This document shows, one piece after another, positions 25,898 to 33,751 of a DNA stretch of 64,000 nt (positions are counted from its first letter, which is position 1; the number at the start of each line of letters is the position of its first letter). The position numbers were made by a program, and so were the translations under genes. The stretch comes from CAYOUV01 sp963790075 (GTDB taxonomy: Bacteria; Chloroflexota; Anaerolineae; Anaerolineales; Villigracilaceae): contig CAWBNG010000004.1 in the NCBI GenBank assembly GCA_963790075.1, positions 310,001 through 374,000 on the forward strand, in the 5' to 3' direction. A model generated the notes under the pieces. That model had not been told where the DNA came from. It worked only from the letters and a program-made list of their open reading frames with translations, and ran no database searches.

Positions 25898-26680
25898 GTG
25901 CCCGATACCAACATACCTACTGCTACACCGTTGCAACCACGCCGCCGGGGAATCGTCGTCGGCGCCTCGAGCGGAATCGGTGCGGCTTTAGCCCGTCGCC
26001 TGTCAAAAGAAGGGTATTTCCTGGCGCTTGTCGCTCGTCGAAGTGACCTGCTCAACCGGGTCTGTATGGATATCAATAGCGAGTATCATGAAGTGCGCGT
26101 CATTCCCTTTGTCCATGATGTGACAGAATTCGAATCTGTCCCAGAATTGCTGCGCAAGATCGTCGCAGAACTGGGTGGACTTGATTTGGTGGTTTACAAC
26201 GCCGGGGTCAATTTCCCACCTGGAATAGACCAGTACGATTTCGCAAAAGACCGCGCGATGCTTGAGGTCAATTTAATGGGAGCCATGGCTTGGCTGAACC
26301 CGGTCGCTGCCATGTTCCAGAGCGCCGGAAGTGGCCAGATTGTCGGGATTTCATCCGTCGCCGGAGACCGGGGACGGGTTGGCAATCCCGGCTATAACAC
26401 CTCCAAAGCCGCTCTTTCTACTTACCTGGAAGCCCTGCGCAACCGGCTCACTCGTCACGGGGTGAACGTACTGACCGTCAAACCCGGCTTTGTTGAAACT
26501 GAGATGCTCAAAGCCGCCCAACGCGTTTTGTTCGCCATCCCACCCGAAATAGCTGCTGACGATATTTGGAAAGCCATACGCAGGCGTAAGCAGCAAATTT
26601 ACACCCCCCGGATTTGGTACTGGATCATGCTCGTCATCCGCAATATTCCTTCGCTCATCTTCCGGCGGATGTCCTTCTAG
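25898..26680 (+). CDS. SDR oxidoreductase, DprE2-like
   Basis: A 260-residue short-chain dehydrogenase with GASSGIGAALARRL, NAG, the catalytic Ser (ISSVAGDRGR) and YxxxK (YNTSKAALSTYLEAL). The GTG at 25898 is used because CGGAGG precedes it at a good distance. The next gene, 19 bp on, encodes a DprE1-like FAD oxidase. In mycobacteria DprE1 and DprE2 together epimerise decaprenyl-phosphoribose to the arabinose donor, so this is a candidate keto-reductase partner. The pairing supports the call; sequence alone only proves a classical SDR. Confidence 0.78.
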   Translation: MPDTNIPTATPLQPRRRGIVVGASSGIGAALARRLSKEGYFLALVARRSDLLNRVCMDINSEYHEVRVIPFVHDVTEFESVPELLRKIVAELGGLDLVVYNAGVNFPPGIDQYDFAKDRAMLEVNLMGAMAWLNPVAAMFQSAGSGQIVGISSVAGDRGRVGNPGYNTSKAALSTYLEALRNRLTRHGVNVLTVKPGFVETEMLKAAQRVLFAIPPEIAADDIWKAIRRRKQQIYTPRIWYWIMLVIRNIPSLIFRRMSF

Positions 26681-26699
26681 CCAAAGGAGGGTAGGTGAG

Positions 26700-28139
26700 G
26701 TGAAAATTCTCTCCAAGAAGAGCAAAATGAACTCAACATTCTCTCTCGAAACATCCTTTCACGTTTTTGAAAATTTTGGCCATTCTTTGTGTACGGCGGG
26801 TTATCGTATCCAGCCTACAGATACCGGGCAAATCGCAGCCGCTTTCCAACTGGCAAAAAAATCCGGACTGACGGTCACTTTACGCGGGGCCGGTCGCAGT
26901 TACAATGACGCCTCGCTGAATGGCGGCGGGATTGTACTCGACCTGACCGCCATGAACCACATCCTGGAATGGGATCCCGCGACGGGATTGGTCAAAGCCG
27001 AACCGGGGGTCACCCTCGAACAGTTGTGGCATCAGGTCCTGCCGGATGGCTGGTGGCCGCCGGTGGTTTCGGGCACGATGTACACTACCCTGGGTGGCTG
27101 CCTGGGTGCCAACATCCACGGCAAGAACAACTTCAAGATGGGCACGATTGGCGAGCATGTGCTTGAATTCAGCGCCTTGCTGCCCACCGGGGCGGAAATC
27201 ACCTGCTCACCGAAGAAGAATGCCGACCTGTTTTATGCCTTCATCAGCGGGTTGGGGATGCTGGGCGTGTTTACCTCGATCACTTTGCAGATGAAAAAGA
27301 TGTATTCAGGTCTGCTGAGGGTGCACGCCGCCCCGGTCAGGAACCTGGGCGAACATTTGGTTTACCTGCTGGAGAACGCTCCCGGGCACGATTATACGGT
27401 CGGCTGGCTGGATGCCACAGCGGGCGGCAAAGGCCTTGGGCGCGGGCAGATGCACCTGGCCGATTATCTGCACGAGGGCGAAGACCCCGAGCCGAACAAG
27501 ACCATGCGCGTAGAATACCAGACATTGCCATCTACCATTTTGGGTTTGCCCAAGAGCACCCTGCACTATTTCATGGCGCCTTTCAGTATCGCGCCGCTGT
27601 GGGCCATAGTCAACACAGCCAAGTACTTCACTGGGCTGCGCGAGCATGACGTCCAGCAATCGCACGCTGCCTTCCACTTTCTGCTGGATTACATACCCAA
27701 CTGGGAACTTGCTTATGGCCGCGGCGGGCTGATCCAGCATCAGTCCTTCCTGCCCAAGGAGACGGCGCTCGATGCCTGGACTGAGTTGCTGAGGCTCTCG
27801 CACAAGCGCGGACTGCCCTCTTATCTGGGGGTAACCAAGCGCCACCGCCCTGACAAATTCCTGCTCAGCCATGCCTTGGACGGATTCTCATTGGCTTTGG
27901 ATTTCAAAGTCACGGATGGCAACCGCTCCAAGCTTTCAGACATGCTGCAGGAATTTGATCAGATCGTGTTGGCAGCCGGCGGCCGCTTCTACTTCGCCAA
28001 GAACAGTGAAACCTCACCGGAGACTGCTCTGCGGTTCCTGGGAGTAGAGACGATCGAGCGTTTCAAGAAACTCAAGAGGCGTACCGACCCAAATAATTTG
28101 CTTGAATCCGATTTGTATCGGCGAATCTTCGAAATCTAA
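26700..28139 (+). CDS. FAD-dependent oxidase, DprE1-like (decaprenylphosphoryl-ribose oxidase)
   Basis: A 479-residue flavoprotein of the VAO/PCMH type. The FAD-binding half has LRGAGRSYNDASLNGGGIVLD and SGTMYTTLGGCLGANIHGKN, as in DprE1. The C-terminal half aligns to DprE1 through DGFSLALDFKVTDG and FYFAKNSETSPE. By that alignment the lysine is conserved (K434), while the mycobacterial active-site-proximal cysteine is alanine (A399). The GTG at 26700 has AGGAGG 9 nt upstream. It probably oxidises a polyprenyl-phosphate sugar at C2 before the SDR reduces it. Confidence 0.82.
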   Translation: MKILSKKSKMNSTFSLETSFHVFENFGHSLCTAGYRIQPTDTGQIAAAFQLAKKSGLTVTLRGAGRSYNDASLNGGGIVLDLTAMNHILEWDPATGLVKAEPGVTLEQLWHQVLPDGWWPPVVSGTMYTTLGGCLGANIHGKNNFKMGTIGEHVLEFSALLPTGAEITCSPKKNADLFYAFISGLGMLGVFTSITLQMKKMYSGLLRVHAAPVRNLGEHLVYLLENAPGHDYTVGWLDATAGGKGLGRGQMHLADYLHEGEDPEPNKTMRVEYQTLPSTILGLPKSTLHYFMAPFSIAPLWAIVNTAKYFTGLREHDVQQSHAAFHFLLDYIPNWELAYGRGGLIQHQSFLPKETALDAWTELLRLSHKRGLPSYLGVTKRHRPDKFLLSHALDGFSLALDFKVTDGNRSKLSDMLQEFDQIVLAAGGRFYFAKNSETSPETALRFLGVETIERFKKLKRRTDPNNLLESDLYRRIFEI

Positions 28140-28143
28140 AATG

Positions 28144-28170
28144 CAGGGGCAGGCCGAAAACCTGCCCCTG
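28144..28170 (+). terminator. Hairpin after the DprE1-like gene
   Basis: A 10-bp perfect stem (28144-28153, 28161-28170) with the same CAGGGGCAGG arm as the hairpin after the MFS gene; no long T-run. Confidence 0.55.
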
Positions 28171-28183
28171 TGGGATTTGCGGT

Positions 28184-28924
28184 ATGGAATGCAACGTTCA
28201 CGACCTTGGCTTGATCGACTATGTAAGGGCCTGGAAATTACAGGATGATCTGGCAGCGGAAATCGCAGCCGGCCTGCGCCCGCCGACATTGTTGCTGCTC
28301 GAACATCCGCCTGTCTACACCTTTGGGCGCCAGGGACATGCCGAAAACCTGCTCTGGGGGGAGATGGAACTGAAAAAACGCGGCGTGGATATCCACTGGG
28401 TTGACCGGGGCGGCGACGTGACCTATCACGGACCGGGACAATTGGTCGGTTATCCGCTGTTGCCCTTGGGTAGGGTCGACCAGCACGAACATCTCCCTCA
28501 AGCCGATTACGTCGGTTATGTGCGCAGGTTGGAGCAAACCCTGATCGAAGGGTTAGCAAACCTCGGCCTGGTCGCCGGTCAAATGTCCGGTTTGACCGGC
28601 GTTTGGGTCCAGGCTGACGTCTGGTCGCGTTGTGTGCGCTGCCGTCCGGAAGATCGACTGAAGCCGGCCAAAGTTGCAGCAATTGGGGTGAAAGTGGATG
28701 TGCGTGGCGTCTCACATCACGGGTTTGCCTTGAATGTCGCCCCGGATATGTCTTTTTGGGATGGAATTGTCGCCTGCGGATTAAGTGCTTATCCCGTGGC
28801 CAGCCTGACCGATATCCTCAATCCGCTGCCTGACATGCTTCAGGTAAAGCAGGAAATCACGAAGGCCTTCGGGAAAGTGTTTGATTACAATATGGTGCTT
28901 AAGAGCGATTTGCCAATTGATTGA
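28184..28924 (+). CDS. lipB: Octanoyltransferase LipB
   Basis: LipB moves octanoyl from acyl carrier protein to lipoyl domains, the first step of lipoate synthesis. The signature RGGDVTYHGPGQLVGYP is at 75-91, and the catalytic lysine and cysteine are K163 (PAKVAAIGVKV) and C198 (IVACGLSAY). The 246-residue length exceeds the usual by about 15 residues because of an insert near 145-160 (WSRCVRCRPEDR) with two extra cysteines. The lipoyl-using lpdA gene lies at the far end of the window. The stop codon overlaps the promoter of the next gene. Confidence 0.95.
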   Translation: MECNVHDLGLIDYVRAWKLQDDLAAEIAAGLRPPTLLLLEHPPVYTFGRQGHAENLLWGEMELKKRGVDIHWVDRGGDVTYHGPGQLVGYPLLPLGRVDQHEHLPQADYVGYVRRLEQTLIEGLANLGLVAGQMSGLTGVWVQADVWSRCVRCRPEDRLKPAKVAAIGVKVDVRGVSHHGFALNVAPDMSFWDGIVACGLSAYPVASLTDILNPLPDMLQVKQEITKAFGKVFDYNMVLKSDLPID

Positions 28925-28949
28925 CTTTTTTGCTCGAAGCTTGTAAACT
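28921..28949 (+). promoter_or_regulatory. Sigma70-type promoter for the FHA gene
   Basis: TTGACT at 28921-28926 and TAAACT at 28944-28949 with 17 bp between them, 40 bp before the FHA gene start. The -35 box overlaps the lipB stop codon. Confidence 0.72.
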
Positions 28950-28989
28950 AATCACATAATCATTTAACTGCTTTTATGGAGGAGAAGGC

Positions 28990-29589
28990 ATGACAGATCA
29001 ATTCCAACTCGTAATGCGCTCCGGACCTACTCCAGGCACCACGTTTAAACTCGAAGGTGGACTGATCACTATCGGACGTGATGCGTCGAATTCAATCTCG
29101 ATCAATGATGTAGAAGTATCCCGTAGCCATGCACAAATGATTTTGCAGGGTGGTAAGTATGTGATTGAAGATAAAGGTTCCACCAATGGTACTTTTGTAA
29201 ATGGTCAACGATTGGCTGGTCCACACGTATTGAAGTCGGGCGAACTGATTTCCCTGGGCGAACAAATCGTACTGATATATGAAGCCGAGTTTTACGATCC
29301 AAATGCGACCATAGCATCGGCTCCCAAGGCGTCCCAGGTTCGCGCTGCCGCCGCCGCGGCACAGTCCCAGCCGCCGGTACCGAAACAGAATTATGCCGGA
29401 CAGATTCCAGCCGGGCCGGCTCCTGCTCCTGTCACACCCGCCGAGCTAGGTAAAAAGAGCAATGTATTGCCAATCGTGATCGGAGTCGCGGCGCTTCTGT
29501 TCGTCTGTGCTTGCGGATTATTCTTCTATTACGTAGACGCAAACTATCTTTGGTGCAATTTCTTCCCATTCATCCCTGGTTGCGGATAA
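28990..29589 (+). CDS. FHA domain protein with C-terminal membrane anchor
   Basis: A 199-residue protein. The N-terminal forkhead-associated domain (residues 6-95) has all core phosphothreonine-binding residues: GR at 29-30, SRSHA and STNGTFVNG. A proline- and alanine-rich linker (about 105-150) leads to a transmembrane helix (residues about 157-180), leaving the FHA domain cytoplasmic. It would dock a Ser/Thr-phosphorylated partner at the membrane; no kinase gene is in the window. GGAGGAGA precedes the ATG, and a consensus promoter and a terminator make it a single-gene unit. Confidence 0.9.
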   Translation: MTDQFQLVMRSGPTPGTTFKLEGGLITIGRDASNSISINDVEVSRSHAQMILQGGKYVIEDKGSTNGTFVNGQRLAGPHVLKSGELISLGEQIVLIYEAEFYDPNATIASAPKASQVRAAAAAAQSQPPVPKQNYAGQIPAGPAPAPVTPAELGKKSNVLPIVIGVAALLFVCACGLFFYYVDANYLWCNFFPFIPGCG

Positions 29590-29606
29590 AAATTCTCTGC
29601 TAGAGT

Positions 29607-29639
29607 TACCCCCACAGTTTGTTGTGGGGGTATTTTTTT
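29607..29639 (+). terminator. Rho-independent terminator after the FHA gene
   Basis: A 10-bp stem (TACCCCCACA at 29607-29616, complement at 29623-29632) followed by seven T's. Confidence 0.92.
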
Positions 29640-29700
29640 ATTATTTATTTGCCAAACCGCTTGCCAGCATATAGAATAGATGTAATAGGAGCATGGATAA

Positions 29701-30909
29701 ATGAGTGAAACGCCAACCACACCTGCGTCTCCCCCTTGGGGGACCAGCCTTAAGCTGGTCATCGGGCTGACCTTTGTCGCAATTGCGGCTGGACTGCTGA
29801 TCCGTTTTCACACGATCATCGGTCCGTTGATGATGGCTTTCATTTTGGCTTACCTGCTGCATCCGGTGGCAAATTTTATGAATTGGGTGCTGCCCATCCC
29901 TTGGCGTCCTGCAGTAAATGTGATCTATTTGGTTTTCATTATTTTCTTTGTGGGATTGCTGACGCTGGGCGGAGTGGGCTTGGTAAACCAGATCCAAAGC
30001 CTGATCGGATTGATCCAAAATAGCTTGGTGGTATTGCCCAACCTGATCGACCAGTTTTCCAACCAGGTGATCAGGATCGGTACGCTCAAGGTTGATCTGG
30101 CTACCCTGGATTTGAATACCATCAGTCAGCAAGTACTATCTTTCGTTCAGCCTGTGCTCGGTCAGACTGGCACGCTGGTTGGTACGCTGGCAACAGGTGC
30201 GGTCGAAATCTTCGGCTGGGCAGCCTTCGTGTTGGTGGTCTCCTACTTTATCCTGATCGAAACCGGCGGCCTGCGCGAACGCATCGTGAGTGTGGAAATC
30301 CCCGGTTACGGTGAAGATATCCGCCGCTTGGGTAAAGAGTTGGGCCAAATCTGGAATGCTTTTCTGCGTGGTCAGGTGATCATCTTTGGGTTGACACTGA
30401 TCGTCTATTCGATTGTGCTCAGCATTTTGGGCGTACGGTATGCCATCGGTCTGGCTTTGCTGGCAGGACTGGCAAAGTTCCTGCCTTACATTGGTCCAGC
30501 TATCAATTGGGTCGTGCTGGGATTGGTGGCTTTTTTCCAAACCTACAAGCTCTTTGGATTGCAGCCATTTACCTACACCGTCATCGTGGTTGTGACTGCG
30601 TTAATCATCGACCAGACCTTCGATAACTTGATCAGTCCACGAATTATGGCGCAGGCATTGCGTGTACACCCGGCGGCAGTTCTGGTGGCAGCCTTGGTTG
30701 CGGCGAATCTGATCGGTCTGCTAGGTGTAGTGATTGCAGCTCCTATCCTGGCAACACTCAAATTGTTCGGACAATACACCGCGCGCAAGATGCTGGATAT
30801 GGATCCCTGGCTAGAACCGGAAGAACCGCCACCTGACCAACCCAAACCCAGCATCCCCAAACGCCTGCGCGATAAGTGGTTGTCTCTGCGTAAAAAGCGC
30901 AGCAAATAG
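29701..30909 (+). CDS. AI-2E family transporter (PerM-like permease)
   Basis: A 402-residue integral membrane protein with about eight helices: two N-terminal pairs, a long central amphipathic segment (about 95-150, NQIQSLIGLIQNSLVVLPNLI) and the C-terminal GLAKFLPYIGPAINWVVLGLV and PRIMAQALRVHPAAVLVA motifs of the AI-2E/UPF0118 family. Members have been linked to quorum-signal export and to Na+/H+ exchange. The C-terminus is a charged proline-rich tail. ATAGGAG precedes the ATG. Confidence 0.9.
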   Translation: MSETPTTPASPPWGTSLKLVIGLTFVAIAAGLLIRFHTIIGPLMMAFILAYLLHPVANFMNWVLPIPWRPAVNVIYLVFIIFFVGLLTLGGVGLVNQIQSLIGLIQNSLVVLPNLIDQFSNQVIRIGTLKVDLATLDLNTISQQVLSFVQPVLGQTGTLVGTLATGAVEIFGWAAFVLVVSYFILIETGGLRERIVSVEIPGYGEDIRRLGKELGQIWNAFLRGQVIIFGLTLIVYSIVLSILGVRYAIGLALLAGLAKFLPYIGPAINWVVLGLVAFFQTYKLFGLQPFTYTVIVVVTALIIDQTFDNLISPRIMAQALRVHPAAVLVAALVAANLIGLLGVVIAAPILATLKLFGQYTARKMLDMDPWLEPEEPPPDQPKPSIPKRLRDKWLSLRKKRSK

Positions 30910-30934
30910 ATGCTGGAAATCGAGCGTAATGCTA

Positions 30935-30940
30935 TATAAT
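30935..30940 (+). promoter_or_regulatory. -10 element for the 59-aa gene
   Basis: A perfect TATAAT at 30935-30940, 35 bp upstream of the small gene; no matching -35 box is seen. Confidence 0.45.
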
Positions 30941-30974
30941 TTGAATCAGAAAGTCGATCCCAAAAGGAGTCCGA

Positions 30975-31154
30975 ATGGCAGACAATACCGAACCTAAAAC
31001 CGAGACGATCGCTGAAACAGACAATTACCTGGCCTGGAAAGCTGAAGAAAGCGATGGCGAAACCACCTATCACCTGGAATTGAATAACGTCACCCTGCAT
31101 TTCTTCGAAGAAGAGTGGGGAGAGTTTCGCGAACTCGTTCGCTCAATTGGTTAA
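30975..31154 (+). CDS. Small acidic protein, 59 aa
   Basis: A short gene with its own signals: AAAAGGAG 6 nt before the ATG, a TATAAT box upstream and a 12-bp terminator just after. The product starts MADNTEPKTETIAE and has a strand-rich core ending HFFEEEWGEFRELVRSIG, strongly acidic, soluble, with no cysteines. I do not recognise a family. Confidence 0.75.
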   Translation: MADNTEPKTETIAETDNYLAWKAEESDGETTYHLELNNVTLHFFEEEWGEFRELVRSIG

Positions 31155-31163
31155 CTCGTATGT

Positions 31164-31200
31164 AAATGCAGATGAGCCCAGGGGTTCATCTGCATTTACT
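31164..31200 (+). terminator. Terminator after the 59-aa gene
   Basis: A 12-bp perfect stem (31164-31175, 31186-31197) with a 10-nt loop, 10 nt past the stop. Confidence 0.75.
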
Positions 31201-31211
31201 TTAAGAAGCAT

Positions 31212-32204
31212 ATGACTCTCAAAAACAGCATAACCGATGTTCCGGGGATAGAAGTTGGGCACGCCCAAAACGACGAAGCGCTGACAGGCTGCACGGTTGT
31301 CTTATGTCGAAAAGGCGCAGTCGCTGGTGTAGATCAACGCGGTGGCGCTCCTGGCACGCGCGAGACGGATTTACTCAATCCAGTCAACCTGGTCGAGAAA
31401 GTACATGCCGTTTTATTGGCCGGCGGCTCGGCTTTTGGACTGGATGCGGCAACGGGTGTGATGCGTTATTTGGAAGAACAAAAAATTGGTTATGACACGG
31501 GGACGGTTAAAGTCCCGATTGTTCCGGCTGCGATCCTGTTCGACCTCGGATTAGGGGACGCCACGGTTCGTCCCGACGCCGAAATGGGCTACCGCGCTTC
31601 TGCTGCCGCTACGTCCAAGGAATCTGCGGAAGGCAACATCGGCGCAGGGACCGGGGCCTCGGTCGGCAAAGTCTTCGGCATGAAGAGCGCTATGAAAGCT
31701 GGGTTGGGCACGGCCAGTATGGATATCGGCGGCGGGCTGATCGTAGGTGCGATCGTGGCAGTCAACGCCTTCGGGGATGTGATCGACCCGCACAGCGACC
31801 GGATCCTGGCCGGCGCGCGCTCGACCAAAGTGGGTCCGATCAGGCTGGGTTCGCCGGAATATTTTGCCGACACGCTTGAAACCATGAAAACTTTTGTCGG
31901 GCGGACGGTGCTGGGATTTGCTACCCGCGCCAACACCGTGATTGGCGTGGTTGCCACGAATGCCAGATTGAACAAGGCTGAGACAACCAAGGTGGCCCAG
32001 ATGGCACACGACGGCCTGGCTCGTACCATTCGCCCGGCTCACACCATGCTGGATGGCGATACGATTTTTGCCCTGTCGACCGGCAGCAAGAAAGCCGATC
32101 CGTCCACGGTCGGAAGCTTTGCCGCCGAAGTTTTTGCACAGGCCGTCGTACGCGCGGTTCTGACGGCTGCACCGACCGGTGGGTTGCCCGGATTGAAGGA
32201 ATAA
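31212..32204 (+). CDS. P1 family peptidase (DmpA-like N-terminal nucleophile hydrolase)
   Basis: A 330-residue aminopeptidase-type protein of the DmpA/BapA group, which matures by cutting itself and exposing a nucleophile at the new N-terminus. The family start SITDVPGIEVGHAQN, the VLLAGGSAFGLDAATGVMRYLEE segment and the GAGTGASVGKVFG loop are clear. The cleavage region reads TVIGVVATNARL, so the nucleophile would be Thr rather than the Ser of DmpA; this is read by alignment only. Cytoplasmic, with no signal peptide. A strong terminator follows. Confidence 0.88.
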   Translation: MTLKNSITDVPGIEVGHAQNDEALTGCTVVLCRKGAVAGVDQRGGAPGTRETDLLNPVNLVEKVHAVLLAGGSAFGLDAATGVMRYLEEQKIGYDTGTVKVPIVPAAILFDLGLGDATVRPDAEMGYRASAAATSKESAEGNIGAGTGASVGKVFGMKSAMKAGLGTASMDIGGGLIVGAIVAVNAFGDVIDPHSDRILAGARSTKVGPIRLGSPEYFADTLETMKTFVGRTVLGFATRANTVIGVVATNARLNKAETTKVAQMAHDGLARTIRPAHTMLDGDTIFALSTGSKKADPSTVGSFAAEVFAQAVVRAVLTAAPTGGLPGLKE

Positions 32205-32220
32205 GCCTGGCTTGGAAATC

Positions 32221-32257
32221 AAAAGGCGTCCTGCAGAAAAAAAAGGACGCCTTTTTT
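32221..32257. terminator. Bidirectional terminator between peptidase and holin-like genes
   Basis: An 11-bp stem (AAAAGGCGTCC at 32221-32231, matched by 32245-32254) followed by a T-run; the left A-run serves the opposite strand. Confidence 0.87.
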
Positions 32258-32271
32258 ATCGAATTATCGGA

Positions 32272-32655
32272 TTAGTGATGGCGGCTGCGCAGTTCATCTT
32301 TCAAGATCAGGCTGAGCAAAATGCTGACCAGGCTGACAACCAGAGCTCCCAGCAAGGAATTCCAAAAGACCGGATCGGCAATGACCAGGCCAAAACCGAG
32401 CGCTTGTCCGACCACGCTGGTCAGCCAGAAGAGGAAGGTGTTGATCAGTAAAGCGAACAAGCCCAGCGTCAATATGATCAACGGGCAGGTTAGAACTTTG
32501 AGCAGCGGCCGCAACAGCGCGTTGATCAATCCAAAGATCAATGCCAGCCATAAAATGGATACCCAGTTGCCAAACAAAGTGATCCCTGGCACGATGATGA
32601 CCGCCAGATACAGGGCTACCGCGTTGATTGCCCAACGCAAAATAAATTTAGTCAT
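32272..32655 (-). CDS. Phage holin family 4 / COG1950 membrane protein
   Basis: A 127-residue protein with four hydrophobic helices (residues about 5-25, 30-50, 58-80 and 95-118). The pattern (RWAINAVALYLAVIIVPGI, LIFGLINALLRPLLKVLTCPL) is that of the bacterial COG1950 group annotated as phage holin family 4. Despite the name, these are widespread chromosomal membrane proteins of unknown function; no phage genes are nearby. Confidence 0.85.
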   Translation of the reverse strand: MTKFILRWAINAVALYLAVIIVPGITLFGNWVSILWLALIFGLINALLRPLLKVLTCPLIILTLGLFALLINTFLFWLTSVVGQALGFGLVIADPVFWNSLLGALVVSLVSILLSLILKDELRSRHH

Positions 32656-32690
32656 GGTTTGTTCCTTTCTTAAAAGGATATACGGGGAAG

Positions 32691-33680
32691 TTATGAATGG
32701 GTTGCACCGTCAGCACGCATCCAAATCAAGGTGCGATGTGGAACAAATCCGGCGGCCTGAAAGGACTCAACGGCCATTCCGGCCGGGATCTCAGCTGACA
32801 GCGAGCGCCGAAAAGATAACTCCTTGCGGACATGTACTAAGAGGGTCGTAATGGCATCCGGATCTGCATCTGGCCCGATAGCCAGCCAGAGCAAGTTAGA
32901 TGAACCACGTTCTGGTAGCCATGCGGCAACAGCGTGTAATTGTCCGTCGCGGACGGCAGCCCATTGCCGTAGATTAAGTTCCACAAAAACGCGATACAGC
33001 CACTGCCATAACCCGGGCTTGAGGATATTCCAATTAGGCGTGCGATACCAGGTTGTTTTTACAGGATAGACGCGATCCAACCAGGCACGTTGAAGCGGCC
33101 AGAATCGTGCAGCCCGGTTGGTAACCGTAAAATCGTAGTCGTTGCCAGGGATGGTGGCATCCAGTGAAGCCTGCCAGGTGGTGCGGCGAGTCACTTGGCT
33201 GAAACCGAGTTCCTCATAGAGTGAAATCGCGCCGGGATTGTCGTCCCGGACGTGCAGCCAGACTGAGTCGGCGCCTCGCTGACGGGCGTGGGTCAGGCCC
33301 TTTTCGGTCAGCACCCGGGCAATCCCCTGTCGGCGATATTCCGGATGGACCGCTACGTTGGCAACCAGAAAAATACGTTTCCCTTTGTGACGAAAAGGCA
33401 CCAGGCTGACATTGCCAACGATATGTCCGCTTTCCTCCCAGACGTAACCGGATAGCGGCATGGAGACCGTCTCGACTGCGTGCGTAGCCCAACGCAAGAA
33501 ACTGTCGTCGCGGCTGGCCCGACGCATATTTTGCAGGTAGCGCTGACCGTCATCGTCCATTGTTTTATAGAAGCACAGTTCGATCAGATCGGCTACTGCC
33601 CCTAGATCGCGGATCACGTTCACTGGACGCAGGTGGCCGGTGACGGCTGCTTGGTTCTTGGATAAGGTCACTGCGGACAT
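32691..33680 (-). CDS. GNAT family N-acetyltransferase
   Basis: A 329-residue protein with a GNAT domain in the first half. The acetyl-CoA-binding motif A is VAVHPEYRRQGIARVLTEKG (about 107-126), followed by the family's VRDDNPGAISLYEELGF. The second half (about 165-329) is a second, diverged GNAT-like part without a clear motif A. The target amine is unknown. It is divergent from the DUF389 gene. Confidence 0.87.
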   Translation of the reverse strand: MSAVTLSKNQAAVTGHLRPVNVIRDLGAVADLIELCFYKTMDDDGQRYLQNMRRASRDDSFLRWATHAVETVSMPLSGYVWEESGHIVGNVSLVPFRHKGKRIFLVANVAVHPEYRRQGIARVLTEKGLTHARQRGADSVWLHVRDDNPGAISLYEELGFSQVTRRTTWQASLDATIPGNDYDFTVTNRAARFWPLQRAWLDRVYPVKTTWYRTPNWNILKPGLWQWLYRVFVELNLRQWAAVRDGQLHAVAAWLPERGSSNLLWLAIGPDADPDAITTLLVHVRKELSFRRSLSAEIPAGMAVESFQAAGFVPHRTLIWMRADGATHS

Positions 33681-33751
33681 TATTGCCTATTATAGTCTTG
33701 AGTTTGCAATTCCGGTGTAAACGAGTAGAATTGAACAGAGCGATTTAATTA

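Noticed and set aside
32272..32655. Prophage, because of the holin-like name
   Set aside because: No other phage gene is nearby and the COG1950 group is a normal chromosomal membrane family.
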